Assembly (NCBI GenBank): GCA_049970095.1
Contig: JBMFNP010000019.1
Location: 1 to 30,298 of the forward strand
Length of the DNA: 30,298 nt
Source of the DNA: SKW197 sp049970095
Lineage (GTDB): Archaea; Thermoplasmatota; Thermoplasmata; Lutacidiplasmatales; SKW197
Direction: 5' to 3'
This document shows positions 1-7,807 of the stretch, piece after piece; the first letter of the stretch is position 1, and each line of letters starts with the position of its first letter. The notes below the pieces were generated by a model, which was not told the DNA's origin, did no database searches, and worked only from the letters and a program-made list of their open reading frames with translations. Both the position numbers and the translations under genes were made by a program.

Positions 1-171
1 ATAGTGGTAGTTGAAAATGAAGAAGGGCTCAGTGATATATTTCATTTTGATGAACAGCGCGTAATGCTGGATGGGAAAGAACTGGAGAAGATGGCTGATA
101 GGTTTGAGGATGTGGGTCTTACCATTACGATCTGGCAGGCTCTCGGTTTCCTGGCTGAGATTATTAGGTAA
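1..171 (+). CDS. C-terminal end of an unrecognised protein (partial)
   Basis: An open frame enters from the left edge and ends at a TAA at 169-171, giving the last 56 residues of a protein. The tail is acidic and finishes with a hydrophobic stretch (WQALGFLAEIIR). I do not recognise the family, and with no N-terminus no function can be assigned. It converges with the VAT gene, whose stop lies 50 bp away. Steady coding-like codon use and the neat convergent stop suggest a real gene end, but this rests on a short stretch. Confidence 0.5.
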   Translation: MVVVENEEGLSDIFHFDEQRVMLDGKELEKMADRFEDVGLTITIWQALGFLAEIIR

Positions 172-221
172 ATCTCATCAACCAAAGTTAAGGTTCCCCG
201 GATGGTGTTCTCAGAATTCCT

Positions 222-2399
222 CTATTCTCTTCTTTCATTGAAGCGGTCGCAGATTCTCTGGTATCTCTCGATTTCCTGTTGTGAAAGGGGTCTCACTTTT
301 TTGAGAGCATCCTCAAAGTGTTTCATTGTCACGACCACTTTCTTCAGTTTCTCTTCATCCACCTTCCCCTGATTCTCGTTCAGGTATTCCCGCATTGCCA
401 GATAGCTTGCCTTCTGCACTACCGCTGCAAGGTCTGCACCGTTATAATTTTCTGTATGCTCTGCAATTTTTTCAAGATTCACATCTTCAGACAGCGGCAT
501 GTCTTTTGTATGGATTTTCAGGATGCTCAGCCGTTCTTGCTTGCCAGGCATTGGAACATAGAGAAGACGGTCAAATCTTCCTGGGCGGAGAATTGCAGGG
601 TCAATTATGTCTGGGCGGTTTGTGGCTGCAATTACAACCACATTGTGCAGTTCCTCTATTCCATCAAGTTCTGCAAGTAACTGGCTTATTACCCTCTCAG
701 TCACATGGGCATCGCAGCTCTGTCCTCTCTCTGGTACAATCGCATCAATCTCATCAAAGAATATGACACAGGGTGCTGCCATCTTTGCCTTTCTGAATGT
801 TTCACGCACTGCTTTTTCACTTTCCCCTACCCATTTTGAAAGAAATTCTGGACCTTTCACTGAAATAAAATTCGCCTCACTTTCAGTAGCCACCGCTTTT
901 GCAAGCATGGTTTTGCCCGTACCTGGTGGGCCATAAAGGAGGATACCTTTTGTAGGTTTAGTCTTGAAGTGTGCAAAGAGTGCAGGATACTTCAGAGGCC
1001 ATTCAACTGCTTCTTTCAATTCTTCCTTTACTGAGTCCAGTCCGCCAATATCATCCCAGTGCACATTTGGGCGTTCAATCAACACCTCTCTGAGCGTGGA
1101 GGGTTCCATTTCTCTATATGCCCCGAGGAAATCCTCTTTTGTCACCTTTATTGTGTTTAGGGTTTGCACAGGTATTTTCTCTGCCTCCATATCAATGTTG
1201 GGCAGTATGCGCCTCAGTGCCTTCATGCCAGCCTCTTTCACAAGGGCTGCAAGGTCCGCACCTGAGTAACCATGGGTAAGGTCTGCAATCTGCCCCAGAT
1301 CTACATCCTCAGCCAGCGGCATACCTCTCGTGTGAATCTGAAGAATTTCCAGGCGTGCGTTTCGATCAGGGATTCCAAGTTCAATCTCTCTGTCAAATCT
1401 TCCAGGTCTCCTGAGTGCAGGATCCAGGGCATTTGGGCGATTTGTGGCACCAATTACAACTACCCTCCCCCTACTCTTTAACCCATCCATTAGGGAAAGC
1501 AACTGTGCTACAACCCTTGTTTCCACTTCTCCTTTAATGTCATCCCTCTTGGGTGCAATGGAATCAATCTCATCAATGAAAATTATAGAGGGCGCATTTT
1601 CCTCAGCCTCCTTAAACACCTCTCTCAAATTTTCCTCGCTCTGACCATAGAACTTGCTCATAATTTCCGGACCACTGATGGAATAGAAGTTTGCATTGGT
1701 TTCGCTTGCTACTGCCTTTGCAAGCAATGTTTTGCCAGTACCTGGTGGTCCATGCAGGAGGACACCCTTTGGTGCCTCTATTCCTAGACGGTCAAACAGT
1801 TCTGGATGTCTCAGGGGAAGTTCTATCATTTCCCGTACTTTCTTGATTTCTTCTTTCAGACCGCCAATATCTTCGTAACTCACCCTGCTTATTCCACCCT
1901 CCTTTTCCTTCACCACCTTTTCACTGACAATCACCTCTGTATTTCCGTTAATTATCACCACATCTACAGAAGGAGAGTAAGAAGTAACTACCAGTGTGAT
2001 TTTTCTGCCCATGAGATTGATTTCCACAGCGTCTCCTTTGGTCAGAACCCTGCCCTCAAGAATCTGGGAGAGATACTCAGCTCCAAAAATTTTTATTGGT
2101 TCTGTGGGGGCAAACATCACCTTTGTGGCTTTCTTTACTTCTGCCTTTTTCACGCTTACCTTGTCATCAATGCCTACACCAGCATTTTTCCTGGTTATTC
2201 CGTCCATTCTTATGGTTTGTGTCCCTTCGTCATCTGGGTAGCTAGGCCAGACAATGGCAGCAGTCTTCTTTGTACCTTCAATGATTACAACATCACCTGC
2301 TTCAATTCCATGTCTTTCCATGAAATCTGTGTCTATGCGCACAATCCCGCGACCAGCGTCTCTGGCACGGGCTTCAATTACTTTCAAATATTCTGTCAT
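222..2399 (-). CDS. vat: VAT/Cdc48-type AAA+ ATPase
   Basis: Two-domain AAA+ unfoldase of the VAT/Cdc48/p97 family, a hexameric cytosolic machine that unfolds proteins for degradation. Counting from the chosen start (725 aa, close to the usual 740), an N-domain of about 170 residues (double-psi barrel type) precedes two ATPase modules. D1 has Walker A GPPGTGKT at 217-224 and Walker B IFIDEID at 273-279. D2 has the same Walker A at 490-497 and FFDEID at 547-552. Both carry ATNRP sensor and RPGRFDR arginine-finger motifs. A longer frame begins at a TTG at 2423, but the ATG at 2399 follows a strong Shine-Dalgarno GGAGGTGA, so I use that. The tail ends in ERRE and lacks the HbYX proteasome-docking motif. 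It lies 57 bp downstream of hsp20 on the same strand, suggesting a protein quality-control operon. Family assignment is firm. Confidence 0.97.
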   Translation of the reverse strand: MTEYLKVIEARARDAGRGIVRIDTDFMERHGIEAGDVVIIEGTKKTAAIVWPSYPDDEGTQTIRMDGITRKNAGVGIDDKVSVKKAEVKKATKVMFAPTEPIKIFGAEYLSQILEGRVLTKGDAVEINLMGRKITLVVTSYSPSVDVVIINGNTEVIVSEKVVKEKEGGISRVSYEDIGGLKEEIKKVREMIELPLRHPELFDRLGIEAPKGVLLHGPPGTGKTLLAKAVASETNANFYSISGPEIMSKFYGQSEENLREVFKEAEENAPSIIFIDEIDSIAPKRDDIKGEVETRVVAQLLSLMDGLKSRGRVVVIGATNRPNALDPALRRPGRFDREIELGIPDRNARLEILQIHTRGMPLAEDVDLGQIADLTHGYSGADLAALVKEAGMKALRRILPNIDMEAEKIPVQTLNTIKVTKEDFLGAYREMEPSTLREVLIERPNVHWDDIGGLDSVKEELKEAVEWPLKYPALFAHFKTKPTKGILLYGPPGTGKTMLAKAVATESEANFISVKGPEFLSKWVGESEKAVRETFRKAKMAAPCVIFFDEIDAIVPERGQSCDAHVTERVISQLLAELDGIEELHNVVVIAATNRPDIIDPAILRPGRFDRLLYVPMPGKQERLSILKIHTKDMPLSEDVNLEKIAEHTENYNGADLAAVVQKASYLAMREYLNENQGKVDEEKLKKVVVTMKHFEDALKKVRPLSQQEIERYQRICDRFNERRE

Positions 2400-2413
2400 C
2401 CAAATCACCTCCA

Positions 2414-2430
2414 GACAAAACAAAGGTTAA
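2414..2430 (-). repeat. Inverted-repeat partner upstream of VAT
   Basis: On the plus strand this reads GACAAAACAAAGGTTAA. It is the inverted copy, with a single-base gap, of the element at 2995-3010 at the 5' end of hsp20. In the minus-strand transcript the two are complementary. This copy ends two bases before the VAT Shine-Dalgarno. Confidence 0.55.
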
Positions 2431-2456
2431 AAGAGGGAAAAAGAAGGAGAAAATGT

Positions 2457-2975
2457 TTACTCAATATTCACCTTTACCTTTTTCTTTTCAGTGGGATTTT
2501 TCTTTGGAAGCACAATTTCAAGGACACCGTTGTTAAGTCTTGAGGTGGCTTTTTCAGGTACAATGTCTTCTGGCAGTTCTATGCACCTGTAGAATTTTCT
2601 GTAGGTGCGTTCTTTGTGCACCACATTTCCTTCTGTGCTCTCTGTAGATGTGCCTGTCTCTGAGGAGATTTCAAGGGTATTTCCAGATATGGAAACATCT
2701 ATCTTGTCCTTGGTTGCACCAGGCATCTCCGCAATTACCTTGAATTCCTTGCCTGTGTCTATCATGTCCACAAACGGTGCCCTGATCTCTGGCTCTTTGA
2801 ATTCTCTGCGAAATGCCAGGGGGCTCCTGAATGCCATGTCAAAAAATGCACGCTCAAAGTTTCTGATTGCCCTTTCGAATTCCTCAAATGGGTCGTAGTA
2901 GTCCTTGCTCACAATGTCTGCATCTTTCCTTCGAATCTCGATTTTGTTTTCATCATCCTTCTTTTTTCCAAACAT
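2457..2975 (-). CDS. hsp20: Hsp20/alpha-crystallin small heat-shock protein
   Basis: Small heat-shock protein, an ATP-independent holdase that binds unfolding proteins. It is 172 aa from the chosen ATG. A charged N-terminal segment (FGKKKDDENK) leads to a DPFEEFERAIRNFERAF stretch typical of archaeal Hsp20. The alpha-crystallin beta-sandwich spans about residues 65-160, including the conserved GVLEI strand near the end (NNGVLEIVLPKK). The frame could open three codons earlier at a GTG, but that GTG lies inside the Shine-Dalgarno GGAGGTGA, so the ATG at 2975 is preferred. A canonical TATA box sits at 3036-3044, giving a leader of roughly 35-40 nt. VAT follows 57 bp downstream. Holdase plus unfoldase in one transcript fits a stress operon; the heat response itself is inferred. 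Confidence 0.95.
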   Translation of the reverse strand: MFGKKKDDENKIEIRRKDADIVSKDYYDPFEEFERAIRNFERAFFDMAFRSPLAFRREFKEPEIRAPFVDMIDTGKEFKVIAEMPGATKDKIDVSISGNTLEISSETGTSTESTEGNVVHKERTYRKFYRCIELPEDIVPEKATSRLNNGVLEIVLPKKNPTEKKKVKVNIE

Positions 2976-2994
2976 TTGAATCACCTCCGAGTTG

Positions 2995-3010
2995 TTAACC
3001 TTTGTTTGTC
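2995..3010 (-). promoter_or_regulatory. 5'-UTR element of hsp20, complementary to the pre-VAT element
   Basis: Minus strand reads GACAAACAAAGGTTAA, close to the start site expected from the TATA box and 6 bp upstream of the hsp20 Shine-Dalgarno. It is complementary, over 16 of 17 positions, to the element just upstream of VAT. It could be a regulatory stem or a protein-binding site; function unknown. Confidence 0.45.
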
Positions 3011-3035
3011 ATCAAAAAGAGTATGTAAGCACTAC

Positions 3036-3044
3036 TATATAAAG
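3036..3044 (-). promoter_or_regulatory. TATA box of hsp20
   Basis: Minus strand reads CTTTATATA, a near-consensus archaeal TATA box. Spacing predicts transcription starting near 3012-3015. It is the only clear box upstream of the hsp20-VAT pair. Confidence 0.75.
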
Positions 3045-3073
3045 TTTTCTACTTAATTTCACAGCAAGTAAAG

Positions 3074-3961
3074 TTATCTATCCTTATCCCCTTCTGACAC
3101 CTTTTTCAAAATCATAAATCGTTTTTTCAGATTTGCGACCACAACATCATGAGGTTTACCGACAGAAGTTTCCTTCCTGGATAGTGCATAAATAAGCTTC
3201 TCTATGCCCACATATGTGGGTTCCTTGAGTGTGATGCCTGCTTCCCTAAATGCCTCTCTGAATATGTCCATAGCAGCGCTCTCATTTCCAAATGAGGTTG
3301 CAAAGTCCACCATTATTGTGTCCAGTGCACCATGGAGTGTGCTTGTATCCACCTCCAGGGATTCAATTGACCGAATGAGAGAGTCTATTATAAATTCTCT
3401 GGCATCTCTATTTTTCTCGTCATCTGCAAGCAAAAGGCACGCAACCATGTGCTTGAAACCCACCTCCACATTCTCACCTGTTTTTGCACTCGTCAAAAAC
3501 GCATTCTTGAATTTACCTCTAATGATTCCCTGGTGTTTGTCTGCAATTTTCTTGAGATCTGCAAAATCAAATTTTTTCTCAATAAGGTCTGATTTATTTG
3601 CAAAGAAAATCATGGGAATTTCCCCAGTTACTTTGAGAAGTGAAGGTGCCCAGTACTCTTCCAAACTTTCTAGTGATTCCTTTCTTGTGAGGTCGCACAC
3701 AAAAATCGCTCCTTCCACACCTTTAAATGCATTAAAATGCACACCCCTGTACTCCTTCTGTCCGAGTATATCCCAGATAATAAGATTGACGGTGTAGCGG
3801 TCTTCAATTGTCTCCACAACCACCTCTTTTTTTGAAACCCGTGTTCCAATTGTCTGGATGTAATTTTCATCAAATGCATTATGCACAAATCTGTCAATCA
3901 AACTGGTCTTACCCACAGCTCCATCACCAAGCAATGCAATCTTTTTCACTAATCGCTTCAT
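3074..3961 (-). CDS. Ras/Rab-like small GTPase with extra C-terminal domain
   Basis: A 295-residue protein whose first ~175 residues form a Ras-superfamily GTPase. Visible motifs are the P-loop GDGAVGKT (12-19), the switch-I threonine in YIQTIGT (37), WDILGQ (63-68) with the glutamine of Rab/Ras enzymes, NKSD (122-125) for guanine specificity, and SAK (158-160). The remaining ~120 residues are mostly helical and match no family I recognise. There is no C-terminal cysteine for prenylation and no membrane segment, so it is probably cytosolic or recruited through partners. Start is an ATG without a strong Shine-Dalgarno. It is separated from hsp20 by about 100 bp holding the hsp20 promoter, so it is probably a separate unit. 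The GTPase call is firm; the biological role is unknown. Confidence 0.9.
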   Translation of the reverse strand: MKRLVKKIALLGDGAVGKTSLIDRFVHNAFDENYIQTIGTRVSKKEVVVETIEDRYTVNLIIWDILGQKEYRGVHFNAFKGVEGAIFVCDLTRKESLESLEEYWAPSLLKVTGEIPMIFFANKSDLIEKKFDFADLKKIADKHQGIIRGKFKNAFLTSAKTGENVEVGFKHMVACLLLADDEKNRDAREFIIDSLIRSIESLEVDTSTLHGALDTIMVDFATSFGNESAAMDIFREAFREAGITLKEPTYVGIEKLIYALSRKETSVGKPHDVVVANLKKRFMILKKVSEGDKDR

Positions 3962-4026
3962 ATAGAGGATATCCCACGCTCAGATTAAAAGGTTATGCTT
4001 GATAGAGGAAGCAGAATATCTGGATG

Positions 4027-4776
4027 TTATATGAATGCAAGTTCTCCAAGGTGTTTGCCAAGTGTGCTGGCAATTCCACTAAAGAGGGGTTCAGAGGAAA
4101 CTTTTGGTTTTTGAAGCAAATCTTCCGTTGTGATTGAAATTGCACAGCTTTCAATTCCGCTGAAGAAACAACACGCATACATTTGCGAGATATAGAGTGA
4201 AATAAGTTCCACTCCATTCTGTTTGAGAAACTGGATATCGCTTTCCACAATGTAATATGGTGTGTCAGTACTTCCAGCCCTACCTATTCCAAATCGGATT
4301 TCTTCCATTTCAAGGATGTTCGCCAGAAACTTATGAATTCTGTAACTTGCATTTACCTCTCTTCTGCCTCCACTGTACCTGTACGAAATTCCATCCGTGC
4401 AGAGTGCGCTTTCAACCAGGTAAATTTTACCAGTACCTGTACCCACACCAATGTCCTCAAACACTCCAATGACAATCTTTCCTCCCAGAACCCTCAACAC
4501 TTCCATTTCCATTGAAAATGCTGCACCTGGAGGTAAGCATTTTGCAAAAGCAAAATCTATACCAGGCATACTACCAAAATAAAGGGGTGCAAACTCATCA
4601 TATAGCCAATCAGGACTGCGCTGACAGTTGGTCTGTGAAATTAGTTCTCTAAAAAACCTATCTGAGTTTGTGAGCACCACAACTGGTTTTACACCAAGAT
4701 CCTCGGCACGGAGATGTTTCTCATGCAGGTAACCAAGAACAAACTCCTCTGCCTTTCTCAGAGATGGATTCAACAT
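4027..4776 (-). CDS. Divergent nucleoside phosphorylase-superfamily-like protein
   Basis: A 249-residue protein. Its central part (EVLRVLGGKIVIGVFEDIGVGTGTGKIYLVESALCTDGISYRY) follows the layout of PNP/uridine phosphorylases: a beta strand ending in a glycine-rich phosphate loop, a G-D/K-I-V strand, then the D-G-T-S-Y-x-Y substrate loop, here DGISYRY. Near the C-terminus a strand resembles the region where active enzymes carry DMET/VEMET, but this protein reads VELISLYISQMYA, so the usual ribose-binding glutamate pair is not evident. It may be inactive, have another substrate, or be a remote relative. I see no Shine-Dalgarno before the ATG. It lies between the GTPase and aRF1 genes on the same strand, with a 93-bp gap to aRF1. 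Superfamily call is moderate; substrate not assignable. Confidence 0.55.
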   Translation of the reverse strand: MLNPSLRKAEEFVLGYLHEKHLRAEDLGVKPVVVLTNSDRFFRELISQTNCQRSPDWLYDEFAPLYFGSMPGIDFAFAKCLPPGAAFSMEMEVLRVLGGKIVIGVFEDIGVGTGTGKIYLVESALCTDGISYRYSGGRREVNASYRIHKFLANILEMEEIRFGIGRAGSTDTPYYIVESDIQFLKQNGVELISLYISQMYACCFFSGIESCAISITTEDLLQKPKVSSEPLFSGIASTLGKHLGELAFI

Positions 4777-4869
4777 TCAGAAAACCCTATGGCATTTCTG
4801 GTATTAAGGTTTACTGTGCGGTCCCCTCAAAACTTGTTGTCTAAAACTTGGTGTCTGGTTGATGTTTTA

Positions 4870-6105
4870 CTATTTATTTATTGCGTATCTGAGAATCCCA
4901 GCAATTCCACCAAATGCATTTATGAGGATTTGCCCTTCCTCACTTTCATCAGAAATTATTTCTACCTTTGTGCCATATTTTTCTGCTTCTGCAGAAATTT
5001 CCTCTACTATGTCCGTAGATTTTATTTCAAGAACTGCGTTACATTTAGGGCAGCTTCCACTGGAAGGTACCAATTCTTTTGGAAGCGTTTTATCTTCAGC
5101 GTATCCGCAGTACTTGCATCTCATGCTCACGCGCATTTTCTGCAATGCCTCTGAAACCAGAAGCGTATCTATATATCCGTTCTGGAGTGCATCCCTTACT
5201 TCCTTTTCACCATAAACAGCCAGCCCACCATTTGGTTTTCGCACCTCGGTTAGGAATCTCTGCACAAGTTTCTTCTCCTTCATCAAGTCCAAGTCTGCAA
5301 GCACTTCAGAGGCTTTTTCAACCAGCTCTTTCAGTCCATATTCGTCAGTGTAGCCAGTATCAAAGAACGGCTTGATCACTTTTTTCATCAGTTCATGGTG
5401 GAGGTAACCTTCATTGATAAAATATTCTTTTGTGGCCCCAGGACCACCAACGAGAATCCCCTTGAGTTCGCTCAGCACAGGAAGAAATGCCTCGGCACAG
5501 ATTTCCGCAACTTTTACATAGAATTCATGGGCTGCCTGTTCAATCAATCTCTCAAAACGGTGTTGGGATTGTCCTCCTCTTCCATGTTTTGAGGGTACAA
5601 GCGACTGTTTGTTCTTCACAACCGTAATTCTTTTTCCCCTGAGGAGCCCTACTGTTGCCTCTGCCCTGTCAATTACCACGAGCCCATAGAGATCTTTTTC
5701 CAGGAGCATGCTTTCAAGAGGTTCGGTGTAGAAAAAGGAATCGCAGCGATACATGTAAATGTTAATTGGTTCTGGGGGTTCAATTACGAAAGATACTGGT
5801 TCGCTTTGGTCAGCACCCACAGCCTTTGTTCCCACAAAGAAAACTACGCCGTTGGATGGTGGTTCTTTAAACATTTTTACTTTGTTCATCAGGGATTCAA
5901 TCGCCCACATCACATTTTTCCTTGTGGTCCTTGATTTTATGTTTGAGGACTGGGCATACTCGTTTCTCAGATAATTTAGCACATCAGAAATCTGTCTTCC
6001 AGGTGGCACATAGAGAGATATCAATTCTGTGGCTCTGCCCTTACATTCTTTTATCTCTTCCAGCTTCTTTTTGAAAGCATACCTTGCGATCTGCACATCC
6101 GTCAT
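4870..6105 (-). CDS. prf1: Peptide chain release factor aRF1
   Basis: Archaeal class-I release factor, which reads all three stop codons in the ribosomal A site and triggers peptidyl-tRNA hydrolysis. It is 411 aa, the normal length. Domain 1 has the stop-recognition NIKS motif at 55-58. Domain 2 has the catalytic GGQ at 177-179 within GRGGQSQHRF. The C-terminal domain carries a four-cysteine zinc ribbon (C330, C333, C352, C355) and ends with the typical EGQILINAFGGIAGILRY segment. A TATA-like box at 6131-6140 lies about 28-35 bases upstream of the ATG, indicating a very short leader. The assignment is secure. Confidence 0.97.
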   Translation of the reverse strand: MTDVQIARYAFKKKLEEIKECKGRATELISLYVPPGRQISDVLNYLRNEYAQSSNIKSRTTRKNVMWAIESLMNKVKMFKEPPSNGVVFFVGTKAVGADQSEPVSFVIEPPEPINIYMYRCDSFFYTEPLESMLLEKDLYGLVVIDRAEATVGLLRGKRITVVKNKQSLVPSKHGRGGQSQHRFERLIEQAAHEFYVKVAEICAEAFLPVLSELKGILVGGPGATKEYFINEGYLHHELMKKVIKPFFDTGYTDEYGLKELVEKASEVLADLDLMKEKKLVQRFLTEVRKPNGGLAVYGEKEVRDALQNGYIDTLLVSEALQKMRVSMRCKYCGYAEDKTLPKELVPSSGSCPKCNAVLEIKSTDIVEEISAEAEKYGTKVEIISDESEEGQILINAFGGIAGILRYAINK

Positions 6106-6130
6106 TTCAATCGGAATTAAAAAAAGGCAA

Positions 6131-6140
6131 TTATATTTAA
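6131..6140 (-). promoter_or_regulatory. TATA box of prf1
   Basis: Minus strand reads TTAAATATAA, 26-35 bases before the aRF1 ATG. The spacing implies a start site within about 10 bases of the codon, hence a nearly leaderless mRNA. Confidence 0.6.
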
Positions 6141-6233
6141 GATTACCTGTGCAGGATTTTCACCAGTTGCATTAGGTTATAAAGAAATGCCCTTAAGAAA
6201 CCTTTAGTTATCTCATTCCCAAATATACGAATA

Positions 6234-6300
6234 TTATATAAATCTCATCAAATAAATTGAGGCTCCTCTCTGGTGCGCGCGGTACTGGTCAGGACGGGAA
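6234..6300 (+). ncRNA. Candidate TATA-driven small RNA or GC-rich element
   Basis: A good TATA box (TTATATAAAT, 6234-6243) on the plus strand is followed about 20 bases later by an isolated GC-rich block (6262-6298) containing GGTGCGCGCGG and TCAGGACGGG. The surroundings are AT-rich. No plus-strand reading frame starts here. It does not fold into a tRNA (no T-loop) and I see no C/D boxes. It may be a small RNA, a remnant of a larger RNA gene, or the edge of the inserted fragment at 6319-6873. Confidence 0.25.
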
Positions 6301-6318
6301 AAATAATAGAAATCTGAA

Positions 6319-6873
6319 TCATTCAGTATCTTCGTGTTCAATCACAATTCCCGCCTGATTAAGTGCCTCCTTCACCTTGTCTTCGTAGTCTGAAATTGTT
6401 ATCTCACCATCTTGCGCAGAAAACTGAATGGTTATGGTTATATTGTTGAATTGCTTAGCAAGGTAGTTAGTTATCTTGACAATCGTAGATAATTGCCCTG
6501 TGGGAACATTCAATTTGAGGTTAATACCATGATATTTTTTCACTGTTTCGTCACCTTTTTTTGCTTTGTCTTCACGATCCGAAGTTGGAAAATAAATAGG
6601 AGCTAATTCATTTGTTTTATCTTTTCCTTCAAATTGTATTTTGCCATCTGAACACTCTCTCATGGATTTGGACTGGTGCACCTCTGCTCTGTCTGCTCTG
6701 ATTATAATTTCCTTATCTCCGAACTCTGGAGAACTATCCGCTTTGCACACAGGTTTACAATCTTCCAAAACACCAATACGGAATAATCCCCTTTTTACAC
6801 CTTCTCTGATAGCCTCTTTAAGCACATCAGGGGATCTAATCCTTATTTCCCCGGGCGTTTGCCTCCACAACAC
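6319..6873 (-). pseudogene. Headless fragment resembling the C-terminus of a DUF499-type ATPase
   Basis: An open frame of up to 184 residues that overlaps the last 38 bases of mdh in another frame. The only possible starts are a GTG at 6873 and a TTG beside it, neither with a Shine-Dalgarno, so this looks like a gene end without its beginning. The stretch SPDVLKEAIREGVKRGLFRIGVL and the end (a KLNVPTGQLSTIVKITNYLAKQF strand-helix block, then ISDYEDKVKEALNQ) resemble the C-terminal region of large DUF499 AAA ATPases found next to DNA methylases in defence loci. That likeness is from memory and needs a profile search. No ATPase motifs are present in what remains. It is on the same strand as mdh and may still be transcribed with it. 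Confidence 0.5.
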
Positions 6874-7783
6874 GGAGATATGTCTGATAAATATCCCTTG
6901 CTGCCTTCACTGTTTTTTCTTTCTCCTCCTCCTTCAAAGAATCCCATAGGTCAACAGAGTTTTGCATGCCAATCAACCCAGGCACAGTAACATGCACCGC
7001 CACATCCATACCCTCAAATTTCCTTGATAGTGAGAATGCCATTATTTTTCCTGTGTTTAGAAGCACGCCTTTTATGACTTCAAGAAATGCACCTGCAGGA
7101 CCCCATCGTGTGCCACCAGTTGCCTCAATTACCCGCATGCTCACATTTCGTAGATATTCTTCGCACAGACTCCTGTCAATTTCAGCATTTCTCAGCCTCA
7201 AATATTCTTCAAGCGAAACACCCTCCACTTTTACAGTGCTCCAGAGTGGAACACAGGATTCCCCATGCTCTCCACCAACATAACATTCTATTTCTGCAAG
7301 CCCCACATTCAGTTCCCTTGCCAGAATTGTCCTGAATCGCACACTCTCAAGACAGGTACCAGTTCCAATAACCTTCCCCTTACCAGCAATCTGTTCAGCA
7401 AGGGTTGCCATTGCATCCACAGGATTTGTAATTACAAAGAATCTTGCAGAGGGATTTGTCATAAGAACATCCTCCACAATGCCTTTCACTACTTCTGCAT
7501 TCTTTGTTGCCAAATCCCTCCTGCTCATCCCCGCCACCCTTGCAGTTCCTGCAGAAACTACAACCAGATCTGGATTTTTTATTTCACTGGCTTTTGCAAA
7601 ACTCTCAATCTCCAAATCCAGTCCATGCATTGCCAGTCCATGGTAAATTTCCTCTTTAGTCATCTCTGCAACTTCACCTTTTATGTCCACGAGTGAGAGT
7701 TTACCTACCCATTTCTGGAATGCAAGTGTGTAAGCTAATGCGCTTCCCACCCTGCCAGTCCCAACAACCGCTATATGCTTCAT
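6836..7783 (-). CDS. mdh: Malate dehydrogenase (LDH/MDH family)
   Basis: NAD-dependent 2-hydroxyacid dehydrogenase that interconverts malate and oxaloacetate. It is 315 aa, normal for the family. The N-terminal Rossmann motif is GTGRVGSA (8-15), with acidic D33 ending strand 2, favouring NAD over NADP. R82 occupies the substrate-discriminating position (glutamine in lactate dehydrogenases, arginine in malate dehydrogenases), followed by catalytic-loop R88. R149 in LESVRFR and the proton-relay histidine H173 in GEHGES complete the active site. It lies 24 bp downstream of ppsA on the same strand, an arrangement linking C3 and C4 carbon flow. The last residues (ARGNKD) overlap the fragment at 6319-6873, so its original C-terminus may have been replaced. 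Malate specificity is inferred from R82. Confidence 0.93.
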   Translation of the reverse strand: MKHIAVVGTGRVGSALAYTLAFQKWVGKLSLVDIKGEVAEMTKEEIYHGLAMHGLDLEIESFAKASEIKNPDLVVVSAGTARVAGMSRRDLATKNAEVVKGIVEDVLMTNPSARFFVITNPVDAMATLAEQIAGKGKVIGTGTCLESVRFRTILARELNVGLAEIECYVGGEHGESCVPLWSTVKVEGVSLEEYLRLRNAEIDRSLCEEYLRNVSMRVIEATGGTRWGPAGAFLEVIKGVLLNTGKIMAFSLSRKFEGMDVAVHVTVPGLIGMQNSVDLWDSLKEEEKEKTVKAARDIYQTYLRVVEANARGNKD

Positions 7784-7807
7784 AACACCAAAAAGTGCAT
7801 GGAGGAT

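Noticed and set aside
2400..2423. VAT start at the TTG eight codons upstream
   Set aside because: It overlaps the strong Shine-Dalgarno; the ATG at 2399 has correct spacing and gives the family-like N-terminus.
6262..6298. tRNA or SRP RNA gene in the GC-rich block
   Set aside because: No T-loop, CCA-proximal stem or SRP domain IV consensus could be matched; only a candidate element is reported.
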